Program-made: the position numbers and the translations under genes | Origin: Proteobacteria bacterium UBA652 | GTDB lineage: Bacteria; Pseudomonadota; Gammaproteobacteria; Nitrosococcales; Methylophagaceae | Reading direction: 5' to 3' | Length of the DNA stretch: 33,224 nucleotides | NCBI GenBank assembly: GCA_002299915.1 | Contig: DBOG01000048.1 | Coordinates: 1-33,224, forward strand | Part shown: in pieces, positions 1-6,646 of the stretch | Position numbering within the stretch: the first letter of the stretch is position 1 | Layout: every line of letters starts with the position of its first letter | The notes under the pieces: model-generated | Databases searched by the model: none | The model's input: the letters and a program-made list of their open reading frames with translations, nothing else | What the model was told of the DNA's origin: nothing

Positions 1-5
1 AGGCC

Positions 6-90
6 TGTCATCTCGAACGTAGAGAGAGAGCTTAAACCCTCAAACTTCAGGTGAGCCGTCAAGATCCCTCCGCTACCGGTCGGGATGACA
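6..90. repeat. Imperfect inverted repeat in intergenic DNA
   Basis: The arms TGTCATCTCGA (6-16) and TCGGGATGACA (80-90) are complementary except at one position and enclose an 85-base element. The inner sequence includes GATCCCTCCGCTACCGG. It resembles the small palindromic intergenic repeats with GTCATCCCGA-type ends that are scattered through many proteobacterial genomes. A related stretch (GAAGGGATCGGGAGAAAGCTTAAA, around 131-154, of which the last part repeats AGCTTAAA at 31-38) follows. No coding potential is evident in 1-175. The family assignment is by resemblance only. Confidence 0.45.
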
Positions 91-175
91 ATGTGTGCTT
101 GTTTTTTCGAATCCTGTCTTGAGCATCGCCGAAGGGATCGGGAGAAAGCTTAAAGGGGTGCCACCCTAAAAGAAC

Positions 176-412
176 TCACCAAATAAGCTTCTTGGCTTTA
201 AAGGAGCCACTTTTGATCTGGAGCTCTTCGCCACCAAAGGTTCCAATGTGCCGATTAGCGGTGAACTGAAACTCCCCTTCAATGAAAGTACCGGTTTCAT
301 GGGTGATCCGATAATAGGCTCCGCTTGGGAAGGCTTGGCCGACCCTGGTACCTAAACTCCAAGCGGTAGTCATATCATCATAATGCGCCTCTAGCGAATA
401 AGCGAGCGACAA
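176..412 (-). CDS. Small hypothetical protein, possibly a remnant
   Basis: This is a 78-codon reading frame with a TTG start and no convincing ribosome binding site. The frame stays open upstream only to about 437, with no ATG. The predicted product has short alternating polar and hydrophobic stretches, suggesting beta strands, and has neither a signal peptide nor a membrane segment. I recognise no family. It lies between a repeat-like intergenic region and the promoter of the next, divergent gene. It may be a real small gene, the C-terminal remnant of a longer gene, or a chance ORF. Confidence 0.3.
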   Translation of the reverse strand: MSLAYSLEAHYDDMTTAWSLGTRVGQAFPSGAYYRITHETGTFIEGEFQFTANRHIGTFGGEELQIKSGSFKAKKLIW

Positions 413-467
413 TTTCTTTCGAATAAAGGAGCGCCACCCTCATTACAACAAGGCGTATAATAAAACG

Positions 468-1106
468 ATGGCTGCCCAACATAATACCCCTGTTTTTGAT
501 TATCGCGCATTGCGCTTGCTGGTGGGTCTGATCGCCCTGAGCTTGCCGATTGTTGTTAGTTTGCTTGCTGCTGCATCGCTACCGTCTATTAGCGATGCAT
601 ATTACACCGCGGCGCGGGATGCGTTTATTGGGATGTTGTTTGTTATTGGCGCTTTTCTATGGGCTTATAATGGCCACACCCTGAGAGAGGGCTTTGCGAG
701 TAAGATTGCTGCGCTTGCTGCTATTTTTATTGCGCTTTTCCCCACCGCCTGTGCGCAGTGTGATGCAACAATAATTTCCCAAATACATACGGTCGCCTCG
801 GTGGTGTTATTTTCCATCTTGGCGTATTTTTGCTTGGGGCCTTTTAGGCACAATACAAAAGGCAAGCCGGGTAAAAAAGGACTGCGCGCTAAAATATACC
901 TGCTCTGCGGCTGGATCATGGTGGGCAGCATGATTGGTGTATTGATTGCAAAAATGATGCTCTCTGGCGATGCGTTAGTGGGCTTGCAAATTGTGTATTG
1001 GGCAGAAGCTATCGCACTCAGCGCTTTTGGCTTTGCTTGGATTGTGGCAGGGAAATATATTCCCTTGCTGGTTGATGATGACCAAGCCTTAGTGTTGTTT
1101 GGATAG
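468..1106 (+). CDS. Six-TM integral membrane protein, DUF998-like
   Basis: The 212-residue product has about six hydrophobic segments (roughly residues 13-36, 50-67, 79-95, 105-123, 141-164 and 172-195) and should sit in the inner membrane. The stretch SISDAYYTAARDAFIGMLF after the first helix, followed by an FPT loop, resembles the SIS-YY-RD-FVG pattern of DUF998-type proteins. No biochemical role is known for these. The ATG at 468 is only six bases after a TATAAT (456-461), and no Shine-Dalgarno sequence is visible, so the mRNA may be leaderless. It is the first gene of a closely packed plus-strand run; DUF2288 follows after three bases. The membrane location is certain, the family less so. 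Confidence 0.85.
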   Translation: MAAQHNTPVFDYRALRLLVGLIALSLPIVVSLLAAASLPSISDAYYTAARDAFIGMLFVIGAFLWAYNGHTLREGFASKIAALAAIFIALFPTACAQCDATIISQIHTVASVVLFSILAYFCLGPFRHNTKGKPGKKGLRAKIYLLCGWIMVGSMIGVLIAKMMLSGDALVGLQIVYWAEAIALSAFGFAWIVAGKYIPLLVDDDQALVLFG

Positions 1107-1109
1107 CGC

Positions 1110-1415
1110 ATGGATCAAGAAACAATCGAACGCGAAAAGCTCAATCAAGAAACCTCGCAAATTGCGTGGCAGGCGTTGCAGCGGTTTTTTGCTACGGGAC
1201 AGGCTATTTCTGTAGTACCTGAGCTGGATTTGATTAATGCGGCTTATGCAGTGTCGCAAGATGATGCGGCGCAAGTTGAAAAATGGATGGCTGATGGCAA
1301 ATTATGCCCTGTTTCTGATAGCCAAGCGATTGAATGGCTGGAAAGCGATGCAATGCTGTGGACGGTGGTGGTGAAGCCTTGGGTGTTGGTGCAAAATAGA
1401 GAGGAAAATAAATGA
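1110..1415 (+). CDS. DUF2288 family protein
   Basis: This 101-residue soluble protein matches the DUF2288 pattern from memory: an N-terminal KLNQETSQIAW segment, RFFATGQA, the PELDLINAAYAVSQDD motif, the VEKWMADGKLCPVSD turn and the C-terminal WTVVVKPWVLVQ. The family is small, cytoplasmic, conserved in gammaproteobacteria and of unknown function. The stop overlaps the start of the next gene by four bases (ATGA at 1412), so the two are probably translationally coupled. No catalytic residues can be assigned. Confidence 0.85.
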   Translation: MDQETIEREKLNQETSQIAWQALQRFFATGQAISVVPELDLINAAYAVSQDDAAQVEKWMADGKLCPVSDSQAIEWLESDAMLWTVVVKPWVLVQNREENK

Positions 1416-1741
1416 GCATCAATTCGCCTGAAGGGATAATTCTATCCATTGTTGTCGGTATTTTATTTATTGCCTATGCGGTTATTTATCCGTTTTTTGT
1501 GGGGCCAAAATTAGAAAAGTGGCTGGTGCTTGATGTATTATTTTCCATCTTGGCATTGATTATTGTCGGTTGCCTGTTTTGGGGGACGGGTTTCCGCTTT
1601 AAGCTGCCGTTTATTGGCCTAAATTGGTTTTGGTTTACCTTGCTCGCTTATGGCATAATCGAAACTCCCCTCGCGATTTGGTATGCGAATAAACATAAAT
1701 TATGGGAGACAGCACCTTCCCTCAAGAATGATGACGAATAA
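1412..1741 (+). CDS. Small three-TM membrane protein, unknown function
   Basis: The 109-residue product has three hydrophobic segments (about residues 7-30, 38-57 and 71-89) and a charged C-terminal tail (HKLWETAPSLKNDDE). No family was recognised. The start ATG overlaps the DUF2288 stop, and its own 3' end overlaps the next gene by about 14 bases, showing a compact operon with probable translational coupling. The protein should be an inner-membrane component; nothing in the sequence indicates a substrate or partner. Confidence 0.75.
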   Translation: MSINSPEGIILSIVVGILFIAYAVIYPFFVGPKLEKWLVLDVLFSILALIIVGCLFWGTGFRFKLPFIGLNWFWFTLLAYGIIETPLAIWYANKHKLWETAPSLKNDDE

Positions 1742-2078
1742 AAAAATCAAACCCATTTGGTATGACTTACAATATGGATCTGACATTGACGATGCTGAGG
1801 TGCTTTACACCTCTCCGCAAGGCCTAGATGCCCTTATTGAAGGATTACAAACAATCCAATCACAAAACTTAGAGAGTAGATCTGCGCTCAATGTTGGCGA
1901 TGTGGATGCTTTTTATAGTTTACCATTTAGCTATATTGACCTTGCTGAAGCGCCTCAAGAACCGGGCGAAGCTCAAGAATGGTCTTGGAAGCCTTTTGCT
2001 TGGGGAGGAGTTATTGTGTTGTTTATCATTATGTTGGCAGGTTATGGCTTATTTGATTTACTTAAATCTCTGTTCTGA
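1728..2078 (+). CDS. Tail-anchored small membrane protein, unknown function
   Basis: The preferred start is ATG 1728 (or the adjacent ATG 1731), giving about 116 residues. An upstream in-frame ATG at 1683 would add 15 residues but lies deeper inside the preceding gene. The N-terminal two thirds are hydrophilic and acidic, with a YDLQYGSDIDDAEVLYTSPQGLDALIEGLQ-like segment that resembles a substrate or nucleotide-contact fold only vaguely. A single hydrophobic helix (WGGVIVLFIIMLAGYGLFDLL) closes the protein, so it probably sits in the inner membrane by its C-terminus. No family was recognised. The reading frame and operon position support a real gene. Confidence 0.7.
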   Translation: MMTNKKIKPIWYDLQYGSDIDDAEVLYTSPQGLDALIEGLQTIQSQNLESRSALNVGDVDAFYSLPFSYIDLAEAPQEPGEAQEWSWKPFAWGGVIVLFIIMLAGYGLFDLLKSLF

Positions 2079-2083
2079 AACAC

Positions 2084-2317
2084 ATGGTAAAATCTCAAGC
2101 AAATAACCCGTTACACAATATTACGCTGGAACAAATCGTGCATAGTTTGGTCGATCACTATGGCTGGGAGCAATTAGGCGAACGGGTGGCGATTCGTTGC
2201 TTTACCAGCGAGCCATCGGTAAAATCCAGCTTGAAATTCCTCCGCAAAACACCGTGGGCAAGAGAGAAGGTGGAAGCCTTATATATTGCAACACAAGAGA
2301 GCCCATATCACACTTAA
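2084..2317 (+). CDS. VF530/DUF2132 family protein
   Basis: The 77-residue product has the hallmark order NNPLHNITLEQIV, YGWEQLGERVAIRCF, SEPSVKSSLKFLRKTPWAR and EKVEALY of the VF530 (DUF2132) family. These are compact helical proteins whose fold suggested DNA binding when the Vibrio fischeri member was solved. The physiological role is not established. The gene starts five bases after the preceding stop and precedes yehS by 14 bases, so it belongs to the same transcription unit. Length is normal for the family. Confidence 0.92.
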   Translation: MVKSQANNPLHNITLEQIVHSLVDHYGWEQLGERVAIRCFTSEPSVKSSLKFLRKTPWAREKVEALYIATQESPYHT

Positions 2318-2331
2318 AATAGGATTGCCCT

Positions 2332-2835
2332 TTGACAAATAATGATGTGCTACGCCGCCTGCGCTATACCTTTGAATTTAACGATTCAAAAATGATTGCA
2401 CTATTTGCGTTAGCCGATATGACAGTATCGCGGGAAGAAATCAGCAATTGGCTGAAAAAAGAAGAGGATGAGACCTATATTAATTGCACTGATAAGCAAA
2501 TGGCGACCTTTCTAAACGGCTTGATTATTGATCGCCGCGGCAAAAAAGACGGGCCTGCGCCGGTTGCGGAAAGCAGCTTAAACAATAATATTATTTTCCG
2601 AAAGCTGAAAATCGCGTTTGATTTAAAAGATGTGGATATTTTGGATTTGATGGCACGCTCTAATTTTTCAATTAGCAAACATGAGCTCAGTGCTTTTTTC
2701 CGCAAAGCCGACCATAAACATTTTCGCAAATGCAAAGATCAGGTGCTGCGTAACTTTTTGCATGGTTTACAGCTTAAATATCGGCCTAGTGATGATGCGC
2801 CTGAAAGCTCAGATTTCAAATGGCCTGGCGCTTAA
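2332..2835 (+). CDS. yehS: YehS-like DUF1456 protein
   Basis: This 167-residue protein contains two copies of the roughly 70-residue DUF1456 unit: NNDVLRRLRYTFEFND at residues 3-18 and NNIIFRKLKIAFDLKD at about 84-99, each followed by an acidic helix and a C-terminal FLNGLI/FLHGLQ segment. E. coli YehS has the same two-unit layout. Function is unknown. The start is TTG at 2332, placed seven bases after AGGA (2321-2324); no suitable ATG exists nearby. The 3' end overlaps the next gene by 16 bases. Confidence 0.9.
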   Translation: MTNNDVLRRLRYTFEFNDSKMIALFALADMTVSREEISNWLKKEEDETYINCTDKQMATFLNGLIIDRRGKKDGPAPVAESSLNNNIIFRKLKIAFDLKDVDILDLMARSNFSISKHELSAFFRKADHKHFRKCKDQVLRNFLHGLQLKYRPSDDAPESSDFKWPGA

Positions 2836-3998
2836 TTCACTTTTTCTTTCTGTTGCTGGTCTACCCAGCTGTTGGCATCGCTAACGACGATCTGAGTCAC
2901 TTTCCTGAGCTCCGTGGCGCTGGCGTGCTGTTTGTTGATGCACAAGGGAAGGAGGCCATTAGCAGCCAGGCTGGCGAGTCTTTTATCCCCGCCTCTACCA
3001 CCAAGCTGGTGACGGCCTGGTTAGCGCTCAATCATTGGGGAGAAAGCCACCGTTTTCAAACCCATTTTTATTTTGATCCTACAAGCAAAATGTTATGGAT
3101 CAAAGCCAGTGGAGATCCTTTTTTAGTGTCTGAAGAAATCTTGCTGATTGCAACGGCATTGGCTAATCTCGGCATTACTGATCTTGCTGGCATTGGCTTA
3201 GATACCACCGCTTTTCAATCGGCTTTACAGGTGCCTGGTGGTGGCCGTTCTGATAATCCCTATGATGCGATCCCTGCCGCTTTGGCCGCCAATTTCAATA
3301 CGATTGCCGTTAATAAGATTAAGGGTCGCGTCATCTCTGCCGAAGCACAAACGCCCATTACCCCCTTTTCAAGTGTCCACGGCCAAACGGCAAGCAATAG
3401 TGCACGCATTAATACCGGCTCAAACACCCGCGATGCCGAACGTTATTTCGCTGAATTATTAACCGCTTTCTTGCGTCAACAAGGCGTGCTGGTGCGCAAT
3501 CAAGTGCGGTGGGGAACAGCACCACAACAAACACCCCTTTATAGCCATTCAAATAGTAAAACGCTGGGTGAAATGGTGCGCCCTATGATGCAATATTCCA
3601 CCAACTTTATTGCCAATCAACTGGTGCTGATGCTGAGCGCTGAACACACACAACGCCCCGCTAACTTTGCCGACGTACAAGCCTATATGGAAACGACCTT
3701 AGCGACCCAGCTTGGCTGGCAACATTTTACCCTGAAAGAAGGCGCGGGCCTCTCACGAGATAATCGCCTGTCACCCCAGCAACTGGTTACATTACTGGAA
3801 GCTTTTCGCCCTTGGCAACATTTATTGCCTGAAGTGACGGATGGTATCGTTGCTAAATCGGGCACCCTCAATAAAGTTAGCACGCTGGCAGGTTATGTCG
3901 TTAAGCAACAACAATGGCAGCCCTTTGCGTTAATGATGGGACGATCTGTGGCACACCACCGTAGAAATAAAATTGCCCGTGAATTGGCAAGGCATTAA
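2820..3998 (+). CDS. dacB: PBP4/DacB-type D-Ala-D-Ala carboxypeptidase (S13), short form
   Basis: The product is a periplasmic serine peptidase acting on peptidoglycan stem peptides (D-Ala-D-Ala carboxypeptidase and/or endopeptidase). It has an N-terminal signal peptide (about residues 1-21) and all three penicillin-binding motifs in S13 order: SxxK as STTK (59-62), SxN as STN (260-262) and KSG (346-348) in place of KTG. At 392 residues it is about 85 shorter than E. coli PBP4 (477), so the accessory domain inserted between the first two motifs is probably reduced. The N-terminal region between STTK and the NPYDAIPAALAANFN stretch follows the DacB pattern. It overlaps yehS by 16 bases. The class is confident; the precise activity is not. 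Confidence 0.9.
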   Translation: MAWRLIHFFFLLLVYPAVGIANDDLSHFPELRGAGVLFVDAQGKEAISSQAGESFIPASTTKLVTAWLALNHWGESHRFQTHFYFDPTSKMLWIKASGDPFLVSEEILLIATALANLGITDLAGIGLDTTAFQSALQVPGGGRSDNPYDAIPAALAANFNTIAVNKIKGRVISAEAQTPITPFSSVHGQTASNSARINTGSNTRDAERYFAELLTAFLRQQGVLVRNQVRWGTAPQQTPLYSHSNSKTLGEMVRPMMQYSTNFIANQLVLMLSAEHTQRPANFADVQAYMETTLATQLGWQHFTLKEGAGLSRDNRLSPQQLVTLLEAFRPWQHLLPEVTDGIVAKSGTLNKVSTLAGYVVKQQQWQPFALMMGRSVAHHRRNKIARELARH

Positions 3999-4355
3999 GT
4001 GGGAATGAATGGTGCTCTTTATATGCTCTTGTTTATTGCCTTTTTGGTGATGAGTCTGGGCTCGATATGTTTGCTGATTTTGTCTACCCTTCCCGTTGGA
4101 ACTCCGTTAGTTAAATTTCGATTTTTTCTGTTCTCTGTTCTGCTCGGATGCGTGATCTCTTATCTCGCTTCTTTAGCGGGTGTTTTTATCGATCCTGCTT
4201 GGATCGATAATGGTGTAGAAGAAACGATTGTGTTTCCTGAGCACTTTGGATTCGCCTTGCTCATGATGCCCGTTTTCCAACTGGTTATCGTCCCTATTAT
4301 TGTGCTCGGCATGTCTTTTATCCGGCGTCAGCGGCAATCACGGAAACTATCTTGA
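3999..4355 (+). CDS. Small membrane protein, unknown function
   Basis: The frame opens with GTG directly after the dacB stop; ATG 4005, two codons later, is an equally possible start. The product of about 118 residues has three hydrophobic segments (about residues 5-30, 39-61 and 84-109) and a basic tail (RRQRQSRK), so it should be an inner-membrane protein with its C-terminus in the cytoplasm. No family was recognised. Position immediately after dacB suggests co-transcription, but a link to cell-wall work would be a guess. Confidence 0.65.
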   Translation: MGMNGALYMLLFIAFLVMSLGSICLLILSTLPVGTPLVKFRFFLFSVLLGCVISYLASLAGVFIDPAWIDNGVEETIVFPEHFGFALLMMPVFQLVIVPIIVLGMSFIRRQRQSRKLS

Positions 4356-4376
4356 TAAAAACCGTTCTGAAGATAT

Positions 4377-4913
4377 ATGATTAAAAACATCTCACCGCCT
4401 CACATACTGATTGCTTGTTTACTCTTGATCTCCCTCAGTACACAAGCAGAAACCGAAGCCGACTCATGCCTCTTCGGCATCTGGGAAACCAATCCCGCCT
4501 TACAGAAAAAGACCGTCGAACAGTTTACAGGGCAATCGATTAACAAAATAAGCGGGCTGGTGTTAATGCGGATCGACAGTAATGGTAATGGCAAATATCA
4601 GCTTAAAAATGTGCAAATACAATCAGGCTCCGCAGACGCGGGGGAAGTGACTGTGTCTCTAAACGGCATTAACGATTTCACTTGGCGCGCTATCAGCAAT
4701 AATTTTACCGCGGAAACCTCTGATTCGAATATTAAAGCCTCTGCCTCCATTAAGATGGGCGATATGGTTTTGCCTTTGCCCGAGGTGCCATTTAATAACA
4801 ATCAATGGCCGACTGGACGCGGTCAAAGCCGTTATATTTGCAGCCAAAAACAATTGCAATTTGATTTTGAACATAAAGACCAATTAATCAAAATACGATG
4901 GCAACGACGATGA
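4377..4913 (+). CDS. Exported hypothetical protein
   Basis: The 178-residue product begins with a clear signal peptide (MIKNISPPHILIACLLLISL, cleavage near STQA-E at about 24). The mature part contains a CLFGIWETN segment at its start, beta-strand-rich sequence, and a second Cys near residue 155 (YICSQKQL) that could pair with the first. The pattern (short secreted beta domain opening with a G-x-W motif) recalls lipocalin-like or META-like folds, but I cannot assign a family. It is likely periplasmic. It is co-directional with its neighbours, 21 bases after the preceding gene. Confidence 0.75.
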   Translation: MIKNISPPHILIACLLLISLSTQAETEADSCLFGIWETNPALQKKTVEQFTGQSINKISGLVLMRIDSNGNGKYQLKNVQIQSGSADAGEVTVSLNGINDFTWRAISNNFTAETSDSNIKASASIKMGDMVLPLPEVPFNNNQWPTGRGQSRYICSQKQLQFDFEHKDQLIKIRWQRR

Positions 4914-4944
4914 TAATTTACCGCCTGCGCTATACGTTTAGACC

Positions 4945-5394
4945 ATGAAAATATGGGTGGATGCCGATGCGTGTCCTGGGGTGATTAAAGAGATTTTATT
5001 TCGCGCCGCCGAACGTACCAAAATACAAACAACCTTAATCGCCAATCATCCCATGCGGATCCCCTTATCCGAATATATCGCGTTTTATCAGGTTCTCCCT
5101 GGGTTTGATGTGGCGGACAGTGAAATTGTGAAACGGTTAACTGTAGGCGATCTCGTGATTACGGCAGATATTCCATTGGCCGCCGAAGTGATTGAAAAGG
5201 GCGGCCACGCCCTCAATCCGCGTGGCGAACTTTATACCACGGACAATATTCGGGCCCGATTAAGCATGCGTGATTTTATGGATTCATTACGCGCTAGTGG
5301 CGTCGATACCGGTGGGCCACCTGCGTTAAATCAGAATGACCGTAAGGCTTTTGCAGATACTTTGGATCGGTTTTTAGCTAAAAATATAAGCTAA
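4945..5394 (+). CDS. yaiI: YaiI/YqxD family (DUF188) protein
   Basis: This 149-residue protein is a typical full-length DUF188 member. Visible signatures are MKIWVDADACPGVIKEIL at the N-terminus, the VGDLVITADIPLA segment (about residues 71-83), NPRGELYTTDNIRARLSMRDF (about 91-111) and the TGGPPALNQNDRKAFADTLDR C-terminal motif (about 122-142). The conserved acidic residues in DADACP and TADIPL resemble a PIN-like nuclease active site, though no activity has been established for the family. It is the last gene of the plus-strand run before the dockerin-tag genes. Confidence 0.95.
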   Translation: MKIWVDADACPGVIKEILFRAAERTKIQTTLIANHPMRIPLSEYIAFYQVLPGFDVADSEIVKRLTVGDLVITADIPLAAEVIEKGGHALNPRGELYTTDNIRARLSMRDFMDSLRASGVDTGGPPALNQNDRKAFADTLDRFLAKNIS

Positions 5395-5448
5395 CTAATC
5401 CATGTGTTATGATTCTACCTAAGCGGTCTAAACCTTATTTGGAGAATA

Positions 5449-6390
5449 ATGATGCGATATCAAAAGCCCTTTTTTATGGGTGCTTTACTTGCACTTTTAG
5501 GTCTTATAACAACGCAAGCATCAGCGGAAAGGCTGTTCGCTACAACCCTTCCCATCACAGACTCCGTGAGTGAACTTGTACAGTTAGACCCCGCAACGGG
5601 TGAGTTAGTCAACACAATTGGCTCCGTTGGCTATAACGTTACCGGCCTCACCTACGACGATACAACAGGCATCCTTTACGCAACGACTTGGAAGCGGGAT
5701 CCCTTATTTCCAAACGGCTTGATCACCATTAATCAAACAACTGGCGTTGGCAGCCCAGTTGGGACGGGTGTCGGTTTAGGCGGCATACCCGTTCTGCTTG
5801 CCACCAACTCGAACGGCGAACTTTATGGTTGGCTACAAGCAGGCACAGATCGCCTGATACGGTGGGATAAAGCGACCGGCTCAGCAATACAAGTAGGTAA
5901 TCCCAACCTCACAACCAAACAACATGGTATTGCTTTTGACAATACAAACGCCTTGCTTCTGTTCAATAATGACGATAATGTTTACCAAATAGATACCACA
6001 ACAGGAACGAGTGCGCTACTTGGTGCCATTAGCGATGAGACGCCGAATAATATGGCGCATCATGGCGATATTAGTGCTGAAAACAATAAATATTATGGCT
6101 TAGACAGTGTCAAGGCAGGTAGCAAAAGCTTGCTTGTGATCGATCCTGTCACTCTCACATTAGACAGCTCCATTCCAACGATCAATGATCTGCATGCTTT
6201 AACCTTTGCCGCTGATCTCCCTCCGCTCGGTGAGTGTGACAGCACACCCGGCATTAACATCCAAGATGTCATTTGTACTATTAATAAAGTGTTGACGCCC
6301 GATTCATCTCCTTTTGGTGAATGTGATGGCGAAGCCAGCATCAATATTCAGGATGTGATCTGTGTCATTAATAAAGTATTAGAAAATTAG
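5449..6390 (+). CDS. Secreted beta-propeller-like protein with dockerin-like C-terminus
   Basis: The signal peptide covers about residues 1-26 (ending TQASA). The body has repeats such as LVQLDPATGELV, GLTYDDTTGILYATT, LITINQTTGVG and VYQIDTTTGTSALLG, a pattern of beta-propeller blades. The last 53 residues (261-313) are two dockerin-like units, each opening with GECD and carrying INIQDVIC. ATG 5449 and ATG 5452 are both possible; GGAG at 5441-5444 is better spaced for 5452. Substrate unknown. The dockerin-like tag and the 3' flank closely match those of the gene at 6647, whereas the N-terminal modules do not. The stop codon overlaps the stop of a broken tsaD tail on the other strand. Confidence 0.88.
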   Translation: MMRYQKPFFMGALLALLGLITTQASAERLFATTLPITDSVSELVQLDPATGELVNTIGSVGYNVTGLTYDDTTGILYATTWKRDPLFPNGLITINQTTGVGSPVGTGVGLGGIPVLLATNSNGELYGWLQAGTDRLIRWDKATGSAIQVGNPNLTTKQHGIAFDNTNALLLFNNDDNVYQIDTTTGTSALLGAISDETPNNMAHHGDISAENNKYYGLDSVKAGSKSLLVIDPVTLTLDSSIPTINDLHALTFAADLPPLGECDSTPGINIQDVICTINKVLTPDSSPFGECDGEASINIQDVICVINKVLEN

Positions 6391-6487
6391 GGCGGGGATA
6401 AGCTTTCCAAAGACCAACGTGGTTGCGCTGAGAATGAGGTGTCGCTGTGCATATCACTCCTCTCTGCCGCCGCATGCAACCCACAAA
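6294..6487 (+). repeat. Direct repeat, copy A (dockerin end plus tsaD tail)
   Basis: This segment matches 8155-8349 in the same orientation. The first 97 bases (last dockerin unit through TAG) differ at about 14 positions by eye. The following roughly 97 bases differ at about ten positions plus a one-base deletion. Copy A therefore carries DNA from the 3' end of tsaD, a gene that lies intact only beside copy B. Weaker similarity continues upstream through the first dockerin unit. See the finding on recombination. Confidence 0.92.
6387..6487 (-). pseudogene. Truncated, frameshifted copy of the tsaD 3' end
   Basis: Read on the minus strand, the last codons before TAA (6387-6389) give SDTSFSAQPRWSLESLSPP, against SDTSFSAQPRWSLASLSPP in the intact TsaD. 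About eight codons further upstream a one-base deletion relative to tsaD breaks the frame, and homology fades beyond 6487. There is no start codon, so it is a non-functional remnant. As in the intact arrangement, its stop overlaps the TAG of the plus-strand dockerin gene. Confidence 0.88.
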
Positions 6488-6646
6488 AACTCATCCGCAC
6501 TAACGCCTCTTAATTGTGATCGCCTGCCCGTTGAGATTCGCAAGCCGTTTTTTTATCTAAAAACAAACTATTTTTATCTTAAAAAATATAGTACTATTCT
6601 GTGCCGGTCTTGTCCTACTTTATCCATCCTTAAAGAGTAAAAAACA
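6488..6646. other. Intergenic region upstream of the beta-helix gene
   Basis: The stretch is AT-rich towards its 3' end, with T-runs and the sequence AAAAAATATAGTACTATTCT (about 6580-6599) that could supply a -10 element for the following gene. I found no well-spaced -35 partner and no clear terminator for the gene upstream. The reading frame 6419-6640 crosses the tsaD remnant and is not considered a gene. Confidence 0.4.

Noticed and set aside
665..1111. 148-codon ORF antisense to the DUF998-like gene
   Set aside because: The plus-strand frame has transmembrane helices and operon context; the antisense frame looks like a composition shadow.
4920..4934. 15-base match CCGCCTGCGCTATAC shared with the yehS 5' end (about 2353-2367)
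   Set aside because: A repeat of that length is expected by chance about once in a window this size, and nothing extends it.
6419..6640. Plus-strand ORF of 73 codons between the two dockerin genes
   Set aside because: It crosses the broken tsaD tail and AT-rich spacer, has no family resemblance and no good ribosome site.
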